A program made the position numbers and the translations under genes. The notes under the pieces are model-generated. The model saw only the letters and a program-made list of their open reading frames with translations, was not told where the DNA came from and made no database searches. A stretch of DNA of 14,609 nucleotides from Kiritimatiellales bacterium (lineage in GTDB: Bacteria; Verrucomicrobiota; Kiritimatiellia; Kiritimatiellales; Pontiellaceae): NCBI GenBank assembly GCA_021734595.1, contig JAIPIO010000070.1, forward strand, positions 1 through 14,609, given 5' to 3'. Within the stretch, counting starts at the first letter, position 1. Every line of letters begins with the position of its first letter. Shown here piece by piece: positions 1-8,600 of the stretch.

Positions 1-2892
1 TTTACGCTTCCAAACAACACGCCTCCCACGCCTCCTGCGGGAGTGATCCCAACGAGCGTAACGATTGGAACGATCAGCGGATCATCCATTACCCACTCCA
101 CGTTGGACACCGTGACAGCCGTATTCAATATTCCAGCCGACGAGACAGAAGCGGCCAAAGACGTGGTCATTCAATTTCCCGGACCGCAATTCACAGGCAT
201 TGGCGGATTCACGGTCGGGAATCCCCCATCCGGCGGGAATTCCTCGACTAACGGTCCCGCAGCGACTGGCTACAGTCTTTTTTCGGCGCTTAATTCGAAA
301 GACACCTATTTGATGGATAACAACGAAAACATCGTCAAAACCTGGTCGAGTAGTTATAACCCGGGCAATGCGGTTTATCTTCTGGACGACGGCTCATTGA
401 TGCGTACAGCGAATACGGGCAGCACCACGTTTAATGCAGGCGGCATGGGCGGACGTGTCGAGAAGTATGACTGGGACGGCAATCTAACGTGGGCGTATGA
501 TTATGACAACGCGGCTCATCGGTCGCATCACGATATCGAAGTGCTGCCGAATGGTAATGTTTTGATGATTGCATGGGAGCTGAAAACGCAAAGCGAGGCC
601 GAGGCGGCCGGACGCAACCCGAGTCTGCTGGATGATGCCGAGCTGTGGCCGGATTATATTATTGAAGTGGCGCCGACTGGCAATTATGGCGGAACGATCG
701 TTTGGGAATGGCATGTGTGGGATCACTTGATTCAGGATTATAATGCTTCCGCCGCCAACTATGGTGTGGTGGCCGACCACCCGGAAAAAATCAATCTCAA
801 CTTTACGCAAGGCGGGATGAATGACGGGGTAGCCGACTGGAACCACAACAATGCCGTCGACTACAATGCGGAACTCGATCAGATTTTAATCTGCTCTCGC
901 AACTTTAGCGAGATTTGGGTGATTGATCATAATACCACTTCTTCAGAAGCCGCCGGGGCCGCAGGTGACCTGCTCTATCGCTGGGGCAATCCACAGGCCT
1001 ACGGAGCAGGAGACTCGACCGACCAGCAGCTTTTCGTCCAGCATGACGCGCATTGGATTGATGCCGCTCTACCGGGCGAAAATAATATTCTGATCTTCAA
1101 CAATGGCCAAGGTCGCAGCGACGGTGACTATTCATCCGCCGTTGAAATTGTGCCTCCGGTCGCCGCGGATGGTTCCTATACAAACGGTCTTCCTCTCGCG
1201 CCGGTTTGGATCTACACGAATTCGGTCGCCACCGACTTCTACGCAGCCAATATCTCCGGTGCGCAACGGCAAGCGAACGGCAATACCCTTGTCTGCGAAG
1301 GCCCAACGGGCCACGCCTTCGAAGTCACCCCTGAAGGCGAGTTGGTTTGGGAGTATAGCGCCAGCGGCGCCATCTTCCGCTTCGAACGCTATGCCCCCGA
1401 CTTTGCCGGATTCCAAAATACGGAATTGGCACTGCCGACCGTTCCCTACGCGATTGTCGATACTGCACAGACAAACTTTTATGATAATACGGCCCCCATT
1501 TCCGCGCCCGGAACCAACGATGCCTTTTATGGGCAGGATGGCTCCTATGCCGGCAACCAGCCTTCGTATGAGATCAGCCCCGACGGACTCACTGTTTATG
1601 ACTACAACACCGGCCTAACCTGGACGCGCTCGCACGATCTCAACAACGACGGGCTGTTGAATTACGACGATAAGCTGAGCCAAAGTGAGGCCGTTACCCA
1701 TGCCGCCGTCCTCAACTCCGCCAGCTTTGGCGGCTATTCGGACTGGCGATTGCCCTCCATCAAAGAGCTCTACTCGTTGATGGACTTCCGCGGCACCGAC
1801 CCGAACCCAACCGCAACCGATACGTCCAACCTGACTCCCTTTATCAACACCAATTACTTTAAAATTGGGTATGGTGATCTAGATGCTGGAGACCGGATCA
1901 TCGACGCTCAGTTTGCAACGACCACCATCTATGTCGACTATGTGATGAGCGGTCAACAGGCCATGTTTGGCCTCAATCTGGTGGATGGGCGCATCAAGGG
2001 ATATCCGACGCTGACCGGCAAGACCTATTATGTCTATTACTGTCGTGGCAATACAGCGTATGGCACGAACGACTTTAGAAACAACAGCGATGGTACCGTA
2101 ACGGATAAAGCCACCGGATTGATGTGGTCACAGGCTGATGCTGGCGGCATGGACTGGGAAAACGCACTGGCGTATGCCGAAGGATCAACCCTGGCCGGAC
2201 ACTCCGACTGGCGGTTGCCCAACACCAAAGAGCTGCAATCCATTGTGGATTACACCCGCTCACCCGGCACCACGGCCTCTGCCGCGATTGATCCCGTTTT
2301 CTCCGCCACGCAGATCACCAACATGGCCGGCCAAGCGGACTATCCGTGGTATTGGGCCGGGACGACCCATATGAGTTATACGGGGGATGCATCGTCCGGT
2401 TCCTATGTCTGTTTTGGCCGCGGCACGGGTACCACTGACGGCACAACCATCATCGACGTTCACGGCGCCGGTTGTCAGCGTAGCGATCCGAAAAGCGGCG
2501 ACCCCGCCGACTATCCCAGCGCCGGACATGGCCCGCAGGGCGACGTGCAGCGCGTCTACAATCATGTCCGCCTCGTTCGCGATGCCGACCTAAGCGCTTT
2601 AGATCTGGACTCGGATACCGACGGCATGAGCGATGTCGATGAATTGTTTATCGGTAGCGATCCGAACGACTCAAACTCTGTACTCAGATGCGAGATGCAG
2701 ATCGATAGCGGCGATGACGTGCAGATCAACTGGAGCTTGTTCAACTCTGGATTGCGCTACAATCTGCTAGGTTGCACCAATCTGGTAGAAGGCAACTGGT
2801 TTTTTGCAGGTACAACCACGGGAAGTAACATAGCGCATTCGACGGATGCGAACTGTATCTTTTACCGTGTTGAGGTAATAGAAAACAACTAG
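1..2892 (+). CDS. Arylsulfotransferase-like propeller fused to Lcl_C (DUF1566) doublet, 5'-partial
   Basis: The frame is open from base 1, so the gene begins upstream; a GTG at 43 is the first start-like codon inside but has no reason to be the real start. The first 260 nt encode a beta-rich, Ig-like stretch. About 265-1430 resembles arylsulfotransferase (ASST) propellers: it has a YLLDDGSLMRT strand, HHDIEVLPNGN, DWNHNNAVDYN and QHDAHWID, matching the family's repeated His-containing strands. About 1440-2590 holds two Lcl_C (DUF1566) domains, each with a TGLxW and a SDWRLPxxKEL signature. A DSDTDG thrombospondin type-3-like calcium loop follows at 2608-2625, then a short C-terminal beta domain ending in FYRVEV, common in secreted PVC proteins. 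ASST enzymes move sulfate between phenols without PAPS; whether this one is active is not shown. The Shine-Dalgarno sequence of the next gene overlaps its stop codon, so the two are probably co-translated. Domain calls are from motif recognition. Confidence 0.8.
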   Translation, partial: FTLPNNTPPTPPAGVIPTSVTIGTISGSSITHSTLDTVTAVFNIPADETEAAKDVVIQFPGPQFTGIGGFTVGNPPSGGNSSTNGPAATGYSLFSALNSKDTYLMDNNENIVKTWSSSYNPGNAVYLLDDGSLMRTANTGSTTFNAGGMGGRVEKYDWDGNLTWAYDYDNAAHRSHHDIEVLPNGNVLMIAWELKTQSEAEAAGRNPSLLDDAELWPDYIIEVAPTGNYGGTIVWEWHVWDHLIQDYNASAANYGVVADHPEKINLNFTQGGMNDGVADWNHNNAVDYNAELDQILICSRNFSEIWVIDHNTTSSEAAGAAGDLLYRWGNPQAYGAGDSTDQQLFVQHDAHWIDAALPGENNILIFNNGQGRSDGDYSSAVEIVPPVAADGSYTNGLPLAPVWIYTNSVATDFYAANISGAQRQANGNTLVCEGPTGHAFEVTPEGELVWEYSASGAIFRFERYAPDFAGFQNTELALPTVPYAIVDTAQTNFYDNTAPISAPGTNDAFYGQDGSYAGNQPSYEISPDGLTVYDYNTGLTWTRSHDLNNDGLLNYDDKLSQSEAVTHAAVLNSASFGGYSDWRLPSIKELYSLMDFRGTDPNPTATDTSNLTPFINTNYFKIGYGDLDAGDRIIDAQFATTTIYVDYVMSGQQAMFGLNLVDGRIKGYPTLTGKTYYVYYCRGNTAYGTNDFRNNSDGTVTDKATGLMWSQADAGGMDWENALAYAEGSTLAGHSDWRLPNTKELQSIVDYTRSPGTTASAAIDPVFSATQITNMAGQADYPWYWAGTTHMSYTGDASSGSYVCFGRGTGTTDGTTIIDVHGAGCQRSDPKSGDPADYPSAGHGPQGDVQRVYNHVRLVRDADLSALDLDSDTDGMSDVDELFIGSDPNDSNSVLRCEMQIDSGDDVQINWSLFNSGLRYNLLGCTNLVEGNWFFAGTTTGSNIAHSTDANCIFYRVEVIENN

Positions 2893-2902
2893 GAGGAATG
2901 AC

Positions 2903-5518
2903 ATGAAAACGCTAATGATTCTAACCGCCGCGCTGACGGCATCCATCGCCTCGGCCGTGACGTATCCCATCGTCGACACCGGGCAAACCACCGCATTCGG
3001 GACGGACAAAGGGCAGGACGCCCACTACTTCGCCAACGCCCCGTCCTATACAGACAACGGCAACGGCACCGTAACCGACAACGTGACCGGACTGATGTGG
3101 ACGCAGGACCCCGGCGCAAAAATGACCTTCAACAAGGCCGTGGCCGGTGCATCCAAATGTAAAGTCGGCGGATACACGGATTGGCGCCTGCCGACCATCA
3201 AGGAACTCTATTCCCTGATCCAACTCAACGGCACCGACCCCGATCCGATGAGCACCGATACGTCCGGCCTGAAACCGTTCATCGACGATTCCGTCTTTAA
3301 ATTCACCTACGGGAAAGAGGAAGACGGCGACCGGATCATCGACTCGCAGTTCGCCACGAGCACTAAATATGTCAGCACCACGATGCGCGGGGCCGAAACC
3401 ATGTTCGGCGTCAACTTTGCCGACGGGCGCATCAAAGGATACGGCATTGAGGATCCGCGCGGCAGAGGGGCAAAAACCTTCTATGTGCTCTATGTGCGCG
3501 GCAATCCGGACTACGGGAAAAACAAGTTCAAAGACAACGGCGACGAAACCGTCACCGACAAAGCCACCGGTCTGACCTGGATGCAAGCCGACAGCGGCAA
3601 GGGCATGGACTGGCCAACGGCCCTGGAATACGCCGAGGACATGGAATTCGCAGGGCATTCCGACTGGCGCCTGCCCAATGCCAAGGAGCTGCAGAGTATC
3701 ATCGACTACACCCGCTCGCCCGACACCACCGGCTCGGCGGCTATCGATCCGATGTTCGATGCCACTGAAATTATAAACGAAGGCGGCAAAAAAGATTATG
3801 CGCACTACTGGACCAGCAGCAGCCATCTGAGCACCCGCGGGTCGGACACTGCGGTATACTTCGCCTTCGGCCGTTCCCTCGGTTTCATGAAAGACCGCCG
3901 CACCGGCGAGTATACCCTGATGGATGTGCACGGTGCCGGCTCGCAGCGCTCCGATCCAAAGGTTGGAGATGCCGCAAAGTTCCCGCACGGTCGCGGCCCG
4001 CAGGGCGATGTCATCCGTATCGAAAACATGGTTCGCCTCGTACGCGGCGGCGGTGTTGAAAAAATGGAACAGGATTCCGCGATTGAAAACCCGCCGGCAC
4101 AGGTCCGGCGCGGACGCCCCGCAGGCAATCAGCAGCCGGACCGGCCTCGCGGTGGCGGGCAGGCAGCACGCGGCAGCCAGGGCAGCCGGCCTCGTGACAA
4201 AGTTCGTTCACGTGATACAGAATTTAACGAGAAGTTCCCGGAAGGTTCAACGTGGGCGGATTCTCTGCAACTTTACAATGCGGATCGCGAATTGGTCGCG
4301 GCCAACAGCATCTTTGACGCAGAGTACACGGTGGTTGTGGGCGGGTGTCTGACGTGCCCCGAATACCGCAATTCATATCCGGAGATCGAAGCGGTGGCGG
4401 CAGACTACCGCGACAAGGGCGTACAGTTCTACTTCCTCTATCAATCGCTTACGCACCCGGAAAACTGGGGCTTCGTTCAGCCGACATCCATTCAGGAACG
4501 CTTTGCTCAGGTTGAGTATGCGAAAGAGCTGTTACAGACCTCGATCCCATGGCTGACGGACACGATGGACAACGAGATGAAGCAGTCCTTCGCGATGGCG
4601 CCGAATTCACAGTTCGTGTTCGACCGCGACGGCCGGATTGTTCACCGCGATTCGTGGGGGCGAGGCTCCAGCCTGCGGGAGTCGCTGGAAAAACTGGTCG
4701 GGCCTTCCGACAGAATCACAACAGTCGCCGATTTGAATCTGCCTCAGTTTGGCCGCAAAACATCCTCAGCGAACGGGCTGCTCGAACCCCTACGCCTCGA
4801 CGGAGTGGCCGTACCACTGCGAGTCACGGCGGGTGGCGAAGAAGCGAACGCAAAAGACATCAAGTCCCGCGATTACGGTGAATCCAATCGTTACGCAAAA
4901 TTGCGTCCGGAAGCGGATCAGCAGCTAATCCAAACCGGGACGGGGCAGCTCTACCTCGGCTTTCGGCAGGATCCGGTGCTGGGAGGTGCCTGGAATAACC
5001 TGGCTACCCCCCCAAAGTATCGCGTCACCGCCAATGGCGCAACGGTCACGCCGGCGATGGCAGAATCCCCAGAGCTCAGCGTGGAATCCGACACCGAACC
5101 GCGTGAATTTCTCGTGGATGTAAAAAACTGGAAAGCCGGCACTCCGATTAAGGTGGAGATTCAATACTTCGCTTGCAACAAGGAAAAGGGCTGGTGCGAA
5201 GCGGTTGAACAGGAATTCACCGTGTGGCTCGAAGAAGACGCAACAGCCGGAAAGGTGGCCGGACGAAGCCACTTCCCCGGTGGTAGCGGTCAAGGTGGTC
5301 GCGGCGGGCAGAGTCAACGCCAGGGAGGGCAGAACCAAAGGCGCGGTCAAAACCCGGGCGGCTCCTTCATGGAACGCGGAGACCGCAATGGCGACGGCAA
5401 GGTTGCCAAGGATGAATTCCGCGGCCCTGCCGAACACTTCGGCCACCTCGACAAGAACGGAGATGGCTTCATTACCGAAGACGAAGCCCCTACAGGTCCA
5501 CCGCCCGGGAGAAGGTAG
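2903..5518 (+). CDS. Secreted Lcl_C doublet, thioredoxin-fold (deiodinase-like) and EF-hand protein
   Basis: The 871-residue product starts at ATG 2903, with AGGAGG at 2891-2896 overlapping the upstream stop. Residues 1-18 form a signal peptide ending ASA. Two Lcl_C domains occupy about 50-205 and 216-382, with SDWRLP-type signatures. A Gly/Arg/Pro/Gln linker (about 393-435) leads to a thioredoxin-fold domain (about 440-610). This has C482-L-T-C485-P at the active-site position, then YQSLTHPENWG and PWLTDTMDNE, resembling bacterial iodothyronine-deiodinase-like/peroxiredoxin-like proteins; a cysteine stands where deiodinases carry selenocysteine. A beta domain with C758 and C765 follows and vaguely recalls the DsbD alpha domain. 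A Gly/Gln-rich tail carries two canonical EF loops (D827-E838 and D850-E861). The Lcl_C half is very similar to the third gene of the cluster. A role in extracytoplasmic thiol or dehalogenation chemistry is inferred only. Confidence 0.85.
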   Translation: MKTLMILTAALTASIASAVTYPIVDTGQTTAFGTDKGQDAHYFANAPSYTDNGNGTVTDNVTGLMWTQDPGAKMTFNKAVAGASKCKVGGYTDWRLPTIKELYSLIQLNGTDPDPMSTDTSGLKPFIDDSVFKFTYGKEEDGDRIIDSQFATSTKYVSTTMRGAETMFGVNFADGRIKGYGIEDPRGRGAKTFYVLYVRGNPDYGKNKFKDNGDETVTDKATGLTWMQADSGKGMDWPTALEYAEDMEFAGHSDWRLPNAKELQSIIDYTRSPDTTGSAAIDPMFDATEIINEGGKKDYAHYWTSSSHLSTRGSDTAVYFAFGRSLGFMKDRRTGEYTLMDVHGAGSQRSDPKVGDAAKFPHGRGPQGDVIRIENMVRLVRGGGVEKMEQDSAIENPPAQVRRGRPAGNQQPDRPRGGGQAARGSQGSRPRDKVRSRDTEFNEKFPEGSTWADSLQLYNADRELVAANSIFDAEYTVVVGGCLTCPEYRNSYPEIEAVAADYRDKGVQFYFLYQSLTHPENWGFVQPTSIQERFAQVEYAKELLQTSIPWLTDTMDNEMKQSFAMAPNSQFVFDRDGRIVHRDSWGRGSSLRESLEKLVGPSDRITTVADLNLPQFGRKTSSANGLLEPLRLDGVAVPLRVTAGGEEANAKDIKSRDYGESNRYAKLRPEADQQLIQTGTGQLYLGFRQDPVLGGAWNNLATPPKYRVTANGATVTPAMAESPELSVESDTEPREFLVDVKNWKAGTPIKVEIQYFACNKEKGWCEAVEQEFTVWLEEDATAGKVAGRSHFPGGSGQGGRGGQSQRQGGQNQRRGQNPGGSFMERGDRNGDGKVAKDEFRGPAEHFGHLDKNGDGFITEDEAPTGPPPGRR

Positions 5519-5520
5519 GT

Positions 5521-5655
5521 CAGAAATATATTGCCGTCCTGATCGTTTTGCGGACGACCTCACTTATTGCCTGCGCATCCCATACTGACTTCGCGTTTAT
5601 CCTGGCAGACGACATCAGACGGACGGGAACCACCGGGGCGATAGAACTTAAATAA
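5521..5655 (+). pseudogene. Relic of a sulfatase N-terminus (signal peptide plus DD motif)
   Basis: Between the second and third large genes, frame 1 reads a hydrophobic signal-like stretch ending LIAC, then FAFILADDI and TG, then a stop at 5653-5655. This matches the first strand and metal-binding Asp pair of sulfatases and lines up with FVFILIDDMGWTG in the downstream sulfatase. No ATG, GTG or TTG with a ribosome binding site is in place, and only about 45 codons remain. It is best read as the decayed 5' end of a separate, self-exported sulfatase gene. The stretch is short and the match rests on a few conserved residues, so chance is not fully excluded. Confidence 0.5.
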
Positions 5656-5660
5656 AGGAG
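5654..5660 (+). promoter_or_regulatory. Ribosome binding site of the sulfatase fusion gene
   Basis: AAAGGAG lies six bases before ATG 5667. It favours that start over the ATG at 5662, which is too close to the site and in another frame. Confidence 0.7.
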
Positions 5661-5666
5661 AATGAA

Positions 5667-8600
5667 ATGAAGGTACAAATCATCACCGCAATTTTGTTAA
5701 CGGCAGGAATCGCATCGGCGGTTACCTATCCCATCGTCGATACGGGACAAACCACAGCCTACGGTGGTCATGCGGGACAGGACGCCCACTATTCCGCCAA
5801 CACACCCAGCTACATGGACAATGGCGACGGAACCATCACCGATCAGATTTCCGGCCTGATGTGGACCAAGGATCCGGGTGAAAAGATGACTTATGCCGAG
5901 GCCGTCAGGAATGCATCCAAATGCCGGACTGGCGATTATAAAGACTGGCGCCTGCCGACAATCAAGGAGCTCTATTCCCTGATCCAGCTCGACGGAACCG
6001 ACCCCGATCCGACGAGTGAAGATACCACGGGTCTTACCCCGTTCATCGACGACACGATGTTCAAGTTCCAGTACGGCGACACGTCTAGGGGAGAACGCAT
6101 CATCGATTCCCAGTTCGCCACATCGACCAAATATGTCAGCACCACCATGGGCGGAAACGAAACCATGTTCGGCGTCAACTTTGCCGATGGCCGCATCAAG
6201 GGCTATCCCATTCAAAGCCGCCGTGGCGAAAAGACCTTCTTCGTTCTCTATGTGCGCGGCAATCCGGACTACGGCAAAAACAAATTCAAGGACAACGGCG
6301 ATGGAACCATTGCCGACAAGGCCACCGGACTGACCTGGATGAAGGCCGACAACGGCAAGGGCATGGACTGGCCAACTGCGCTGGAGTACGCCGAGGGCAT
6401 GGAATTCGCAGGGCATTCCGACTGGCGCCTGCCAAATGCCAAAGAGTTGCAGAGCATTATCGACTATACCCGCTCGCCGGACACCACCGGCTCCGCCGCA
6501 ATTGACCCGGTATTTGAAGCAACAGAAATCAAAAACGAAGGCGGTAAAAAAGACTATGCCCACTATTGGAGCAGCAGCTCGCATGTCAGCACCCGCGGCG
6601 CGGATGCGGCCACCTACTTCGCCTTTGGCCGCTCCCTCGGCTGGATGGGACCGGACGGCAACAAAAAGCTGATGGATGTCCATGGCGCGGGCTCCCAGCG
6701 CTCCGATCCCAAAACAGGCGATGCATCCAGGTTTCCCTATGGACGCGGCCCTCAAGGCGACGTGATCCGAATCGACAACATGGTGCGTCTGGTTCGTGGC
6801 GGAAATGTAGAAAAAGTAGATGCACCCGTCGTTCAGGAAACCACCCGCAGACGGCCCGGCCCGCCCGAAGGCGTACAGGGCAGCGGACCAGCCGGCCAGC
6901 GGGAAGGCGGACGGGCACCGCGCAGCACGGAAGATTTTCTGGAACGCTTCGATAGCAACAAGGATGGTCAGGTGTCGAAGAAGGAATTTACCGGACCGGC
7001 GAACCGGTTTCCCATGTTGGACCAGGATGGCAATGGAATCATTACGAAAGCGGAATTTGAAGCCGCACCCCCATCGGGACAACGGGGTGGCGGAACCGAC
7101 CGGCAGGGGCAGCAAAGTGCCGGGCGAAAGGGCGGTCGCGGAGGGAGCGGCTTTCTTGAGCGTTTTGACGCCAATAAAGACGGTCAGGTGACGAAAGAAG
7201 AATTTACCGGTCCGGCAGAACGTTTTCCAACTCTGGACAAGGACGGTAATGGAATCATTTCAAAGGATGAGATCCCAACCGGACCGCCAGCGGGACAACG
7301 GGAAGGAAATGCGGCTCCCCGCCCTTTTAAGGCACCGGAGGCCGGCCGCACATCGGCAGCGTCCGTGATCCCCGGTAAAATATCGAAACCTAGCTTTGTC
7401 TTTATCCTGATCGACGACATGGGCTGGACCGGCTTATCCGCCGCCATGGATGACCAAGTCAAAGAATCAAAGAGCGATTATTACCAGACACCCAACATTG
7501 AGATACTTGCCAGTCAGGGCATGCGTTTCTCGAATGCCTATTCACCGGGACCGATGTGCACACCCAGCCGCGCGGGTATTCTTACGGGCAAGACGCCCGC
7601 CGAACTGCATCTGACCACACCCGGCGGAGGGGGACGCGTGCGCGATTACCAGCGATTGATTCCGGCTCAGCAGGTGAATGGTCTGCCGGAAAAAGAGGAT
7701 ACGGTGGCGGAGCTGCTTAAAAAAGAGGGCTATGCGACGGCTCACTTCGGTAAGTGGCACTTGGGCAATGTCTCGCCCGGCGAGCATGGCTTCGACTACC
7801 ATGACGGCACCACCGCGAACGACGGCCCCGGCGCCTACAAGGATCCGAATCCCAAGGACATGTTCGGAATCACCGAGCGCGCCATTGATTTCCTTAGCGG
7901 ACAGGTACAGGCTGGGAAACCGTTCTACCTTCAGCTCTCACATTATGCCGTTCACATGCCCAACGAGGCACTGCAGAAAACCATTGAAAAATTCAATAAA
8001 CTGCCGACCGGAAAACGGCATATCAACCCGGAATATGCCGCCATGACCTATGACCTCGACACCGCCATCGGAATCCTGCTGAAAAAAATAGAAGAACTGG
8101 GCATTGCCGACAGCACCTACGTCGTGCTGATGTCGGACAACGGCGCGCCGGGCAATCCGCGCCGCCCCGAAAACGTTCCACTGGCCGGTGGCAAGGGCAG
8201 CCTCTACGAAGGCGGCATCCGCGTGCCGCTCATCGTCTGTGGTCCCGACATCAAGCCGAACACCTTCTGCCGTGAAAGCGTGACCGGCTGCGACCTTTTC
8301 CCCACTTTCTGCGAATGGGCCGGAGTTCCCGCCTACGCCAAGGCTACGGCGGACAAGCCAGGCATTGGAAAAATCGAGGGAACCAGCCTGGTTCCCCTGC
8401 TGACCGGAGAGGGAAAGTTCCAAAGGTTGGAAAACACACTTTTGTTCCACTATCCCCACTATGGCCAGGGGCCTGCCCAAAAACCGCAGTCGGCCATCAT
8501 CGTTGGCAACTACAAGCTGCTCAGGGATCTCGAAACCGGAACAGCCCAGCTGTTCGACCTCGACAAGGATATTTCCGAAGCCAACGACCTCTCCAAAAGA

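Noticed and set aside
2921..3988. Long minus-strand open frame of 355 codons opposite the second large gene
   Set aside because: It lies wholly opposite a well-supported coding region and shows no recognisable domain; it is a GC-driven shadow.
4340..4360. Possible selenocysteine codon in the deiodinase-like domain
   Set aside because: The codons are TGT and TGC at the redox site and there is no in-frame TGA, so it is a plain cysteine version.
5697..7115. Minus-strand open frame of 472 codons opposite the sulfatase fusion gene
   Set aside because: It is antisense to duplicated Lcl_C sequence, and the similar shadow opposite the second gene shows that it arises from codon bias, not from a gene.
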